A DNA stretch of 64,000 nt, from the NCBI GenBank assembly GCA_963848495.1, contig CAWKDV010000004.1, forward strand, positions 1,240,001-1,304,000, in the 5' to 3' direction. Numbering within the stretch: the stretch's first letter is position 1; each line of letters opens with the position of its first letter. Both the position numbers and the translations under genes were made by a program. Of this stretch, positions 52,067 through 60,245 are shown piece by piece. The stretch comes from JAICJR01 sp963848495 (GTDB taxonomy: Bacteria > Actinomycetota > Thermoleophilia > Solirubrobacterales > Thermoleophilaceae). The notes below the pieces were generated by a model. The model was not told where the DNA came from. It saw only the letters and a list, made by a program, of their open reading frames with translations, and did no database searches.

Positions 52067-53176
52067 ATGGAAAGCTCAGCAATCAAGGTGGGCATGATCG
52101 CCGAGCAGACGGGTCCGCTCGCGTTCATGGGCATCGCCAACGCCAACGTCGCGCAGATGATCGTCGATGAGATCAACGCCGGCGGAGGGCTGCTCGGCCG
52201 CCAGGTCGAGCTGTGCCTCGAGGACGGCGAGACCACGGACAGCGTCGCGGAGGCGGCGGCCGCCAAGCTCGTGCAGGAGGATCACGTCGATGTGATCTTC
52301 GGCGGCATCTTCAGCTCCACGCGGCAGGCCATCAAGGGCCCGGCGGTTGTGGAGGGCAAGACGCTCTACATCTACCCCGAGCAGTACGAGGGTCAGGAGA
52401 GCGACCCGCTGATCTTCTGCACCGGCCCGGTGCCGGCGCAGCAGGTCGACCCGCTCATCCCGTGGCTGATGGACAAGACGGGCGCGAAGAAGTTCGCCCT
52501 CCCCTCGGCCGACTACATCTGGCCCCGCGTGCTGAACGACAAGGTCCGGAATGTGGTCACGGCGCGCGGCGGTGAGATCGTCGAGGAGGACTACCACCCG
52601 CTCGATCACACCGACTACTCCGAGGCCGTCGAGAAGATCATGTCCAGCGGTGCGGAGGTGGTCTTCAACACGATCGTTCCGCCCGGGGTGACCCCGTTCA
52701 TGCAGCAGCTCTACGACGCCGGCTTCACGAAGCGCGGCGGGCAGCTCATCTGCACGTACTGGGACGAGAACTGCCTCGGACTCGTGCCGCCCGAGCAGGT
52801 CGAGGGCCTCTACGGCTGCCTCGACTACTACCAAGCCGCCGACGACCCGTTCAGCAAGGAGCTCCTCGACCGCTACGAGAAGCTCTACGCGGGCAGCGCC
52901 CTGCTCACCGGCGGGAGCGCGTGCTCGGGCCTGTACCGGGGCCTGAGGCTCTGGGAGGCGGCGGTCCGCGAGGCGGGCTCGCTCGACCAGGACGACGTCA
53001 TCAGGGCGCTCGACCACGCGAAGATCGCAGTCGGCCCCGGTGGCCCGGCGGAGATGGTGCCGGGCCAGCACCATGCCCGGATGAACATGTACATCGGGCA
53101 GGTGCAGAGCGGCGAGCTCAAGATCGTCGAGAAGCTCGGCGCGATCGACCCGCAGGAGAGCGTGCTGGTCGCGTAG
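52067..53176 (+). CDS. Signal-less periplasmic-binding-fold protein (AmiC/urea-type)
   Basis: A 369-residue protein. GTG 52049 is possible, but ATG 52067 has GGAGG six bases upstream. The type I binding fold is clear: IKVGMIAEQTGPLAFMGIAN, VDEINAGGGLLGRQVELCLE and DVIFGGIFSSTRQAIKGPAV, as in the short-chain-amide / urea binding protein group. Neither start gives a signal peptide or lipobox, and no permease or ATPase gene adjoins, so it is likely a cytoplasmic ligand sensor like AmiC rather than a transporter part. Context with an HD-GYP/LuxR regulator supports a sensory role (inference). Confidence 0.8.
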   Translation: MESSAIKVGMIAEQTGPLAFMGIANANVAQMIVDEINAGGGLLGRQVELCLEDGETTDSVAEAAAAKLVQEDHVDVIFGGIFSSTRQAIKGPAVVEGKTLYIYPEQYEGQESDPLIFCTGPVPAQQVDPLIPWLMDKTGAKKFALPSADYIWPRVLNDKVRNVVTARGGEIVEEDYHPLDHTDYSEAVEKIMSSGAEVVFNTIVPPGVTPFMQQLYDAGFTKRGGQLICTYWDENCLGLVPPEQVEGLYGCLDYYQAADDPFSKELLDRYEKLYAGSALLTGGSACSGLYRGLRLWEAAVREAGSLDQDDVIRALDHAKIAVGPGGPAEMVPGQHHARMNMYIGQVQSGELKIVEKLGAIDPQESVLVA

Positions 53177-53200
53177 CCCTACCGCATCCCGCTCAGCGAC

Positions 53201-53228
53201 GAGAGGCCGCCCAGCCGGGCGGCTTCTC
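53201..53228. terminator. Stem-loop between convergent genes
   Basis: Arms GAGAGGCCGCCC and GGGCGGCTTCTC (one mismatch) around an AGCC loop, between the binding-protein gene and the convergent gene ending at 53242. Likely bidirectional terminator. Confidence 0.7.
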
Positions 53229-53241
53229 GGCGTGAGCTGGC

Positions 53242-53697
53242 TCAGGCGGCGGCCTTGGCGCGCGCGAAGACCTCGGCGAGCCCCTTCATGTCGCCCGGCT
53301 TGCCCTCGAGCTTGAACGAGCTCCCGGCGGCGGTGATCTCCATGACGCCGGTGAGGCCCATGCGCTTGACCACGAGGGAATCCACCTCACCCAGCGGAAC
53401 CACGCTCAGAACCTCGCTGACCTCCTTGATCGCGCCCATGGCGCTGACCTTGACCTTCATCGTCACGAGGCTGCTCGGCGTGATGGCGACCGCTCCCGGG
53501 TTGCCGATCTCAATGGCGGCCGCCTCGGCCCCCGCATGCTGCTTGGCCGCCCAGCGAACGCCGATCTCCTTGGCGATCACACCGCCGGCCGCAACGGCGG
53601 TCATGGAGCCGCGCGGCTTCCCCCACGCGGCGCCGAGGATCTCCTCGTCGAGCTTCCCCTTGGCCGCCGCGATGATCTGCTCTTGATGCTTCGACAC
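53242..53697 (-). CDS. Hypothetical protein with a PH-like C-terminal half
   Basis: The start GTG 53697 is chosen because GGAGG precedes it by five bases; TTG 53709 is the alternative. The 151-residue protein has an N-terminal helical part (SKHQEQIIAAAKGKLDEEIL) and a strand-rich half (ITPSSLVTMKVKVSAMGAIK; VLSVVPLGEVDSLVVKRMG; MEITAAGSSFKLEGKPGD) that looks like a bacterial PH-like barrel. No signal or membrane segment. Family not named with certainty. Confidence 0.65.
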   Translation of the reverse strand: MSKHQEQIIAAAKGKLDEEILGAAWGKPRGSMTAVAAGGVIAKEIGVRWAAKQHAGAEAAAIEIGNPGAVAITPSSLVTMKVKVSAMGAIKEVSEVLSVVPLGEVDSLVVKRMGLTGVMEITAAGSSFKLEGKPGDMKGLAEVFARAKAAA

Positions 53698-53785
53698 ACT
53701 GCCCTCCAATTCGACGTTGAGCCGGCTACCCGGCTGACGAGAAGACGCCCAGCCGGACGGCTTCCTTCCTGCGCCAAGCCAGTGG

Positions 53786-54184
53786 TCAGCGCGGCTTCAG
53801 CTCAGACCACTCGTCGTAGGCGTTGATCGTCACGAGGAACGGGTCGAGCCCCGCAAGGCCGAGAAGGCCGAACGCCCACGGCCACGGATCGCAGAAATAC
53901 ACGATCGGACTCCACGAGTGGCTTGTGCGGCCCTGCCTGAGACCGAGCTCGACGGCGACTCCCGATGCCGTCGCTCGCACGCCACCCACAAGGATCTCCT
54001 CGACCACGTCGTCGGCGAGTTCGATCCCGGCGATCTCGGCGACGTGGCGACCCATGCGGATCTCGGTGGCGCCTGTATCGATGAGACATGCCTGTGGCGC
54101 CATGTCCAGGCCCCCAACCACGAGATCGACTACGGGGCGCGCCCGGCCGATCTGCCCCGGGAGGGCCTGGAATGCGTGCCTCAC
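53786..54184 (-). CDS. Retropepsin-like aspartic protease
   Basis: A 132-residue protein starting at GTG 54184 in a GTGA overlap with the upstream gene; the longer open frame is shadow. The catalytic motif CLIDTGATEIRM (Asp36) is the hallmark of single-lobe retropepsin-like proteases, followed by a flap-like VGGVRATASGVAVELG and the C-terminal FGLLGLAGLDPFLVTIN, equivalent to the hydrophobic-hydrophobic-Gly strand. Such enzymes work as homodimers. There is no signal or membrane helix, so it is cytoplasmic. The coupled DUF5678 protein is an obvious candidate partner or substrate. Confidence 0.8.
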   Translation of the reverse strand: MRHAFQALPGQIGRARPVVDLVVGGLDMAPQACLIDTGATEIRMGRHVAEIAGIELADDVVEEILVGGVRATASGVAVELGLRQGRTSHSWSPIVYFCDPWPWAFGLLGLAGLDPFLVTINAYDEWSELKPR

Positions 54185-54681
54185 CTCGGCGCCAAGCCGC
54201 TCGCCTCGAACTCGTCCGCCGGGACGCGGAACATGCTGTCGGCCTTCACTCGGTGCTTGCTGAGCCAGCTGACGACCGCCCTGGGATCGGGGGCGGCGAC
54301 GAGCACCTCGTGCCCTTTCGTGGCCACCCACTGGCCGACGAAAGGTTCGAGGGCCTCGGCCCCCGGGCGCGCGCCGGCCGGGCGGCGCCGGTTCGGTTTC
54401 GCCGGGACGCCCCGCTCGCGAGCGCGGCCGGCTGATCGCCGGCCGGCAGCAAACCCCAGGCCCGTGAGGATTCGCCGGGCATGGTGGGTCGTGAACTCCG
54501 CCCGATCGAGTCCGGTGACCTCACCGAGCACTTGCTTGGGCGGATAGCGCCGCTGCCCGATGACGACGAAGTGGTCGTTCAGCGGCTCGGGAAGGACGTT
54601 GCGCATCGACCGCTCGACCTGACTCGCGCGAAGGGCAAACGAACGACCGGCCACGTTCACATTGCGAATCGTCTCCGACAT
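54181..54681 (-). CDS. DUF5678-containing protein coupled to the retropepsin gene
   Basis: A 166-residue protein starting at ATG 54681. The N-terminal part (MRNVLPEPLNDHFVVIGQRR; YPPKQVLGEVTGLDRAEFTT) resembles SCO5918-type actinobacterial proteins of unknown role. An arginine/proline-rich linker (about 85-110) follows, then FVGQWVATKGHEVLVAAPDP and AVVSWLSKHRVKAD, the DUF5678 pattern. DUF5678 domains are often encoded next to aspartic-protease-like genes. The flexible linker would be a natural cleavage site (inference). Confidence 0.7.
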   Translation of the reverse strand: MSETIRNVNVAGRSFALRASQVERSMRNVLPEPLNDHFVVIGQRRYPPKQVLGEVTGLDRAEFTTHHARRILTGLGFAAGRRSAGRARERGVPAKPNRRRPAGARPGAEALEPFVGQWVATKGHEVLVAAPDPRAVVSWLSKHRVKADSMFRVPADEFEASGLAPR

Positions 54682-54717
54682 GGTTTCTCCGATGTGTCTC
54701 TGCTGGAGTATCAGAGG

Positions 54718-54900
54718 CTAGCGAACTGGCCGGCCGTCGGCGTACTGCTCCGGGAAGAACTCGCGTCCGATGCGGTCGATGGCGTCACGGAGAAGCGCGG
54801 CCGCACGATCGAGCTCATCGCCGTCGTACTGCGACCCGAGGGGCTCGAGCGCGTCGTCGAGCGGGCCGCCGCCCTGGCGTGGGGAGAATTCGATTCGCAT
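54718..54900 (-). CDS. Small hypothetical protein, 60 aa
   Basis: ATG 54900 is preceded by GGGAGG with unusually tight spacing (one base). The product is acidic and helical (DELDRAAALLRDAIDRIGRE). It lies 36 bases before the DUF5678 gene on the same strand. Coding is plausible but not certain. Confidence 0.45.
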   Translation of the reverse strand: MRIEFSPRQGGGPLDDALEPLGSQYDGDELDRAAALLRDAIDRIGREFFPEQYADGRPVR

Positions 54901-54988
54901 ACCTCCCTAAGGCAATGGGGCGGGATCTTTCGCCCCCAGCCAAGCGGTGGACTTAAGGCGACGAAGGTCTGAACCCCGTGCAGCGCGC

Positions 54989-55327
54989 TCAGGCGTCGGG
55001 TTCGTGCAGCTCGAAGCCGGCGGCGCGCAGCACGCCGCGCTCCCGCAGCCGCAGCAGCTGCTCGGCCGGTTCGCCGTCCGGCGCCTGCCACGCCGACGCC
55101 AGCCCGTCGACCCGCTCGAGCCCGTGACCGTTCGGCTCATCGACCGCTTCCCGGAACCAGGCGAGGTCGTCGGAGATCCGCCGCGGCCGCTCGACCGTGC
55201 GGTCGGGATGCCAGTGGTCCTGCCCGGCCCGCCGTTCCGGAACCCCGGGCGGGCGGGTCAGAGCCAACGCCAGCGCCCCACCCCAGTCCGGCGCCTCAGC
55301 CACCAGTTCGAGCACCACGCGAACCAT
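54989..55327 (-). CDS. Hypothetical protein, 112 aa
   Basis: Starts at ATG 55327 (MVRVVLELVAEAPDWGGALA); a longer reading from 55381 is possible. It contains PRRISDDLAWFREAVDE and ends LRAAGFELHEPDA. No signal, helix or known motif; probably cytoplasmic. It is divergent from the sigma-factor gene, whose promoter region lies in the 155-bp gap. Confidence 0.55.
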   Translation of the reverse strand: MVRVVLELVAEAPDWGGALALALTRPPGVPERRAGQDHWHPDRTVERPRRISDDLAWFREAVDEPNGHGLERVDGLASAWQAPDGEPAEQLLRLRERGVLRAAGFELHEPDA

Positions 55328-55409
55328 TCTGACCCCAGCCTGCCACGCCCGGGGCCGAAGATCACCTCGCTGCGGCAGCAAGCCGGCGCGCCCACAGCCC
55401 TCACAAGGC

Positions 55410-55435
55410 TGTAACGGATTCCCGCGCGTCCCGTC
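55410..55435 (+). promoter_or_regulatory. Candidate ECF-type promoter
   Basis: TGTAAC (55410-55415) and CGTC (55432-55435) are separated by 16 bases, the spacing and sequence style of many actinobacterial ECF-sigma promoters, about 50 bases before the sigma-factor start. Autoregulation is therefore plausible. Such short boxes are common by chance in GC-rich DNA. Confidence 0.4.
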
Positions 55436-55482
55436 CCTGGGGCAGTCAACGCCCAGGAGGACGGTGAGAAGATGAGCCGGTC

Positions 55483-56052
55483 ATGGAGGTGAGGGCGGTC
55501 AGCGAGGCGCCCAGGCTGCGCGCTCGTGAGGCCGAGCCCGATGCGGTCCTGGTGGCGGCCGCCCGCGAGGAGCCGCGCATGTTCTTCGCGCTGTACGACC
55601 GCTATTTCGACCGTGTCCTTGGCTACGCCCGGCTGCGGATTCGAGATGCCGCGACGTGCGAGGACGTGACGAGCACGGTGTTCACGACTGCACTCGCGCA
55701 GCTCGGGCGCTTTCGCGGCGACGGCAGCTTCGCGGGTTGGTTGTTCCAGATCGCGCGGAACGCGGTCCGTGACGTCCATCGGAGGCCGCGGCTGGTTCCG
55801 CTCAGGCTCGAGGCCGTTTCGTTCGAGCCTGACGTCCAGGAGCAGTTCCTGGCGCGCGAACGGGTCACGGAACTGCACGCGGTGGTCTCGCTCCTTGAGC
55901 CGGACCAGCAGCATCTGCTCGCGCTGCGCTACGGGGCGGGTCTGGCGTTCGACGAGATCGCGGCGATTGTCGACGCCAAGCCGGGAACGGTTCGGGTCCG
56001 GATGCACCGGATTCTCGAAGAGCTACGACGGAGGTATCCCCATGACGACTGA
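55483..56052 (+). CDS. ECF-type RNA polymerase sigma factor
   Basis: A 189-residue sigma-70 family protein. Region 2 reads FFALYDRYFDRVLGYARLRI then DAATCEDVTSTVFTTALAQL with GWLFQIARNAVRD; region 4 reads LEPDQQHLLALRYGAGLAFD then EIAAIVDAKPGTVRVRMHRI. The acidic start is not fixed by a clear ribosome site. It overlaps the next gene, a one-helix membrane protein, by 11 bases, which is the usual sigma/anti-sigma arrangement. Confidence 0.9.
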   Translation: MEVRAVSEAPRLRAREAEPDAVLVAAAREEPRMFFALYDRYFDRVLGYARLRIRDAATCEDVTSTVFTTALAQLGRFRGDGSFAGWLFQIARNAVRDVHRRPRLVPLRLEAVSFEPDVQEQFLARERVTELHAVVSLLEPDQQHLLALRYGAGLAFDEIAAIVDAKPGTVRVRMHRILEELRRRYPHDD

Positions 56053-56851
56053 GGAACTCGAACGCGACCTGAGGACCCTCGCAGAGCCGCGAGAGGCCGA
56101 CGAGCGCCTGCGGCTGGCGATCCGGGCGCGGCTTGGCGAGCAGATGCTGGAGCCTCGCAAGCGCCGGCCAAGGCCGTGGCTGCGCCTCGGCTGGGCCGCT
56201 GTCGCGGCCGCAGCGATCGCAGTGGCGATCGTTTCCCTCGGCGCGCCGGGAGGCTCCGCCGGCCCGTCCGCCGCCGACGCGGCGATCATCCGCCACGCGC
56301 TTCTGGCGATCACGGCGCCGGCGAACGCAATCGTCCATGTGAAGGAGACCGGGGTTCAGGACGGCCCGCCGGTCGCAGCCGAATGGTGGCAGCAGACGAG
56401 TCCGCCTCATGCGCTCAGAATGATCAAGGGCTCCGCGGGCCGGGAGACCGAGGCGGCCAACGACGGGGCGACGTCGTTCCAGTACGACGCCGGCACGAAC
56501 ACCGTCGTCGAGACGCCCGCCTCGTCCGCGCCGGGCCTGGTGGACCCGATTGCGGGCGTTCGTGCGCAGCTCGCGCGCCGCGGCGCCCGGGTCGCGGGTA
56601 GGGCGAAGATTGACGGACAGGTGCTGTACAAGATCGAGCTTCCGACCGGGGTGGTCGCGTATTTCGACACCACCGACTACCGGCCGGTGTATCTCGACAA
56701 CCCGCAACGGGATGGCAGTGTCGTTCGCACCCGGGTGGTGACCTACGAGGAGCTGCCGATGAGTTCCGACAACGCGAACCTCCTCAGCATCACCGCGCAA
56801 CATCCGGACGCTCGCGTGAGCCCGAACGCGGGGGGAACTCCCGCCAAGTAG
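56042..56851 (+). CDS. Putative membrane anti-sigma factor
   Basis: A 269-residue protein starting at ATG 56042, inside the sigma gene. Its N-terminal 50 residues are cytoplasmic and charged, one helix follows (LGWAAVAAAAIAVAIVSLG), and about 190 residues lie outside. No zinc HxxxCxxC motif is present, so it is not a ZAS-type anti-sigma; the role is inferred from gene order and topology. The outer domain (IVHVKETGVQDGPPVAAEWW; KIELPTGVVAYFDTTDYRPV) is beta-rich and may sense the envelope. Confidence 0.7.
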   Translation: MTTEELERDLRTLAEPREADERLRLAIRARLGEQMLEPRKRRPRPWLRLGWAAVAAAAIAVAIVSLGAPGGSAGPSAADAAIIRHALLAITAPANAIVHVKETGVQDGPPVAAEWWQQTSPPHALRMIKGSAGRETEAANDGATSFQYDAGTNTVVETPASSAPGLVDPIAGVRAQLARRGARVAGRAKIDGQVLYKIELPTGVVAYFDTTDYRPVYLDNPQRDGSVVRTRVVTYEELPMSSDNANLLSITAQHPDARVSPNAGGTPAK

Positions 56852-56854
56852 AGG

Positions 56855-58441
56855 CTACGCCCGCACCGCCGGCTCCGCCGGCTCCGGCGGAGCCGCCGCC
56901 GGGCCGGCGGCGCCCACGAAGTCCCGCTGCCGCACCAGCGCATACCCCGCCACGCAGCCCGCCGCCGCTACGGCGACGGTCACCAGCGCGATCGTGTTGA
57001 AGCCCGTCACGAACGCGTGGTGCGCCGCGTCCGCCACCTTGTTGCGGTCGGCGGGCGGCACCGCATGCACGGCGCGCCCAGTCCCGCCCGAGGCCACAGC
57101 CCGCGCAAGCTCGTGGACGTGCGACGAGGCGGGCATACGCGCGATCAGCGGGGTGAGCGTCGACTCGATCTTCGACTGGAAGATCGAGCCGAGGCCGGCG
57201 ATCCCGGTGGCGAGCCCGAGCTGGCGAGCCGTGTTGTTCGCGCCCGACGCCATGCCGCTCAGCTGGGGGCGGACCACGCCGACGGCGGTCGACGCCAGAG
57301 CCGGGGTGGCCATGCCTATCCCGATGCCGGCCAGGACCTGGCCGGGCAGCAGCGCGGTCCACCCGGACGAGTCGGACAGGTTCCCCATCAGCAGCAGCCC
57401 GACCGTCACGAACGCGAGCCCCGTCCCGAGCAGCAGCCGCACCGGCACGCGCGCCGTCAGCCGGCCGCTCAGCGGCGAGACGAACAGGATCGGCCCCGTG
57501 ACCGGCAGCGACCGGAGCCCCGCCTCGAAGGGCGAGAAGCCCAGCACGTTCTGGAAGAAGAGCGTGATGTAGAGGAACATCGAGAAGATCGACGCAGACA
57601 GCGTGAAGCCGACGATCGTGGCGCCCGTGAAGGCCGGCTTGCGGAACAGCGAGAGGTCGAGCAGCGGGTCTGCGGCGCGGCGCTCCACCACGACGAACAG
57701 CATGAGCAGCACTGCGGAGGCCGCGAAGCAGCTGGTGATGAAGGCGCTCCCCCAGCCCTCCTCGTTGCCGCGGATCAGTGCGTAGACGAGCAGGAAGAGC
57801 GCGGGGCACAGCAGCACCACGCCGAGGAGGTCAACGCCGGAGGCGGCCGGATCGCGCGACTCGCGCAACCGCAGCCGCGCGACCAGGAGCGCGGCCAGGC
57901 CGATCGGCACGTTCACGAGGAAGATCCAGCGCCACGACAGCGCGTCCACGAGCGCGCCGCCAACGAGCGGGCCGGTCGAGACCGCCACGGCCGTGGTCGC
58001 GCCCCAGATGCCGAGCGCGGTCCCGCGCGCGCGACCTTGGAACTCCTGCGCGATCAGCGCCAGCGAGGTGCCGAACATCATCGCCCCGCCGACCCCCTGC
58101 GCCGCGCGCGAGACGTGCAGGAAGAGCGGGTCGGGAGCCAGCCCGCAGGCCAGGGACGAGGCGGTGAAGATCGCCAGCCCGAGCATGAAGACGAGCCTGC
58201 GGCCGACCTTGTCGGCCAGCGACCCCGCCGCCAGCAGCAGGCCCGCGAGCGTCAGCGCGTAAGCGTCGATCACCCACTGGAGGTCGCTGAAGTTGGCGCC
58301 GAGGCCGCGCTCGATCGACGGCAGCGCGACGTTCACGATCGTCACGTCGAGCAGCAGCATGAAGATCGCGGTGCAGCTCGCGAGCAGGGTCCACCACTTG
58401 CGTTCCACCGGCGCCTCCTCCTCTAGAGGTGTCGAGTCCAA
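56855..58441 (-). CDS. DHA2-family MFS drug efflux transporter
   Basis: A 528-residue protein with about 14 membrane helices. Family motifs: LDVTIVNVALPSIERGLGA in helix 1 and LADKVGRRLVFMLGL after helix 2 (motif A), RAAQGVGGAMM, and GPLVGGALVDALSWRWIFLV in helix 5 (motif C region). It should export drugs or other hydrophobic compounds with proton antiport. The C-terminal tail is an Ala/Pro/Glu low-complexity stretch from a GGCTCC-type repeat. It ends four bases from the convergent anti-sigma gene. No adjacent regulator. Confidence 0.9.
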   Translation of the reverse strand: MDSTPLEEEAPVERKWWTLLASCTAIFMLLLDVTIVNVALPSIERGLGANFSDLQWVIDAYALTLAGLLLAAGSLADKVGRRLVFMLGLAIFTASSLACGLAPDPLFLHVSRAAQGVGGAMMFGTSLALIAQEFQGRARGTALGIWGATTAVAVSTGPLVGGALVDALSWRWIFLVNVPIGLAALLVARLRLRESRDPAASGVDLLGVVLLCPALFLLVYALIRGNEEGWGSAFITSCFAASAVLLMLFVVVERRAADPLLDLSLFRKPAFTGATIVGFTLSASIFSMFLYITLFFQNVLGFSPFEAGLRSLPVTGPILFVSPLSGRLTARVPVRLLLGTGLAFVTVGLLLMGNLSDSSGWTALLPGQVLAGIGIGMATPALASTAVGVVRPQLSGMASGANNTARQLGLATGIAGLGSIFQSKIESTLTPLIARMPASSHVHELARAVASGGTGRAVHAVPPADRNKVADAAHHAFVTGFNTIALVTVAVAAAGCVAGYALVRQRDFVGAAGPAAAPPEPAEPAVRA

Positions 58442-58623
58442 GCCTGCCGGATCCGCCCCCGCTTCGCGCCCGTGTATGCCCGGGTCAGATGCCTGGTGAA
58501 CGACAAAGGTCTAAGCCACGGTTATCGCGGGTCCGAGCGCTTGGTCTTGGCGTGACAATCGCCTCGGCACCAAACTCGGCATCGGCGTTGTCGCGTGATC
58601 ACTAAACCAAAGGAGCGACCAGC

Positions 58624-59454
58624 ATGGGCATGATCACCACCCCAGATGGGACAGAGATCTTCTACAAGGATTGGGGCTCGGGCCAACCCATCGTCTTCAG
58701 TCATGGCTGGCCTCTCTCGGCCGACGATTGGGATGCTCAGATGATGTTCTTCCTGCTGCACGGCTACCGCGTGGTAGCCCACGACCGGCGGGGGCACGGG
58801 CGCTCCACCCAGACCAGCAATGGCCACGACATGGACCACTACGCCGACGACCTCGCCGCGGTGACGGCCCATCTCGATCTCCACGATGCCATCCACGTCG
58901 GGCACTCCACCGGCGGCGGCGAAGTTGTGCGCTACATCGCCCGGCACGGCGAGAGCCGCGTCGCGAGGGCGGTGCTGATCAGTTCCGTGCCGCCCCTGAT
59001 GGTGCAGACCGACGCCAACCCCGGCGGCCTGCCCAAGAGCGTGTTCGACGGCTTGCAGGCCCAGGTCGCCGACCACCGGTCCGTGTTCTTCCGTGAGCTG
59101 CCGTCAGGGCCGTTCTACGGCTTCAACCGGCCGGGCGTGGAGCCCTTGGAAGCGATCATCGAGAACTGGTGGCGCCAGGGCATGATGGGCGGAGCCAAGG
59201 CCCACTACGACGGAATCGTCGCGTTTTCCCAGACGGACTTCACCGAGGACCTCAAGAAGATCAGTGTGCCGGTCCTTGTCATGCACGGCGACGACGACCA
59301 GATCGTTCCCTACGCGGATTCCGGACCGCTATCCGCAAAGCTGGTGCAAAACGGGACGCTGAAGACCTATAAGGGGTTCCCGCACGGGATGCCGACGACG
59401 CAGGCCGAGACGATCAACGCCGACCTGCTCGCCTGGCTGCGCGCCACGGCGTAA
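58624..59454 (+). CDS. Alpha/beta hydrolase (non-heme chloroperoxidase-like)
   Basis: A 276-residue protein with AAAGGAG eight bases before ATG 58624. It has IFYKDWGSGQPIVFSHGWPL (oxyanion loop), HDRRGHGRS, VGHSTGGGEVVRYIA with the nucleophile Ser near 98, VMHGDDDQIVPYA (Asp) and YKGFPHGMPTT (His): the full triad of the arylesterase/cofactor-free haloperoxidase group. Its GC content looks somewhat lower than that of its neighbours, so recent transfer is possible. Natural substrate unknown. Confidence 0.85.
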   Translation: MGMITTPDGTEIFYKDWGSGQPIVFSHGWPLSADDWDAQMMFFLLHGYRVVAHDRRGHGRSTQTSNGHDMDHYADDLAAVTAHLDLHDAIHVGHSTGGGEVVRYIARHGESRVARAVLISSVPPLMVQTDANPGGLPKSVFDGLQAQVADHRSVFFRELPSGPFYGFNRPGVEPLEAIIENWWRQGMMGGAKAHYDGIVAFSQTDFTEDLKKISVPVLVMHGDDDQIVPYADSGPLSAKLVQNGTLKTYKGFPHGMPTTQAETINADLLAWLRATA

Positions 59455-59455
59455 C

Positions 59456-60172
59456 TCACCTGACGGCGACGAAGCACGAAAGCACCCGTTCCTCGATCGT
59501 GCGATTGGCGAGCACATCGCCGAGCCAGTCGAACTGCTCGAAGACCATCGGAAAGCCGGCCTCGATCATGGCCTGCAGCAGATGCCGGCGCTCGAGCCAG
59601 AACGATCGCCGGTTGCCTACCGAGCTCCACGCGCCGGGCCCGTCCTCATACCAGCGACCCAACTTGCCCTCATGCTCCACCAGGTCCCCCAGCGCGTAGA
59701 CGCCGACCTCGCGACCCTCCTCGGTTGCGTAGTTGGTGTTGAGGATCAGCACGTTGCGCGTGACGTCGTGGAGCGTGCGTAGGAACGCGACCGGTTCGTC
59801 CAGGTGGTAGAGCAGCCCGGCACACAGGACCGCGTCGAATTGGCCGTGGTCGCGGACGTTGCGGACATCGTCGAGTACGAACCGCAGGTTTGGCAGTTGC
59901 ACCTGGGTCGCAACCCACTGGCAGGTGGCCAGGTTGCCCGGCTGGCCTTCGATGCCGACCACCTCGTAGCCGGCGCGCGCGAAATGGACGGCATACCCGC
60001 CCTCGAGACAGCCAAGATCAGCGACGCGCGCCGGCGGCGGGCAGAATCGCCGCAGCGTCCGCAGGTACGACTGCGACACGGGCTCGTCGCCGATCAGGGG
60101 CGCCCCGGGCTTCGTTTGCGTCCCATCCGGCAACGCGATGTTGTGCGCCGTGAACTCCGGCCGCTCATCCAT
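59456..60172 (-). CDS. SAM-dependent methyltransferase
   Basis: A 238-residue protein. The SAM-binding site is VADLGCLEGGYAVHFARAGY followed by VVGIEGQPGN; RFVLDDVRNV and DAVLCAGLLYHLDEP continue the class I fold. The C-terminal part (RRSFWLERRHLLQAMIEAGF) resembles glycan- or tRNA-related methyltransferases of the same broad group, without a specific match. It is convergent with the hydrolase gene, with one base between stops. Confidence 0.8.
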   Translation of the reverse strand: MDERPEFTAHNIALPDGTQTKPGAPLIGDEPVSQSYLRTLRRFCPPPARVADLGCLEGGYAVHFARAGYEVVGIEGQPGNLATCQWVATQVQLPNLRFVLDDVRNVRDHGQFDAVLCAGLLYHLDEPVAFLRTLHDVTRNVLILNTNYATEEGREVGVYALGDLVEHEGKLGRWYEDGPGAWSSVGNRRSFWLERRHLLQAMIEAGFPMVFEQFDWLGDVLANRTIEERVLSCFVAVR

Positions 60173-60207
60173 GGCGGCGGAAGTCTAGGTCAGCCCGGAT
60201 ACATGGA

Positions 60208-60245
60208 GACGGCGGGAATCGAACCCGCGCAAGGTTCCCGCCGTC
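60208..60245 (-). repeat. Hairpin containing a tRNA-like T-arm and acceptor end
   Basis: The minus strand has perfect 11-bp arms GACGGCGGGAA/TTCCCGCCGTC. Within it, GCGGGTTCGATTCCCGC followed by CGTCTCCA is exactly what the T-arm and 3' acceptor strand of a tRNA or tmRNA look like. No matching 5' acceptor strand or anticodon arm was found, so it is not a complete tRNA. It may be an integration-site remnant. Confidence 0.45.
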
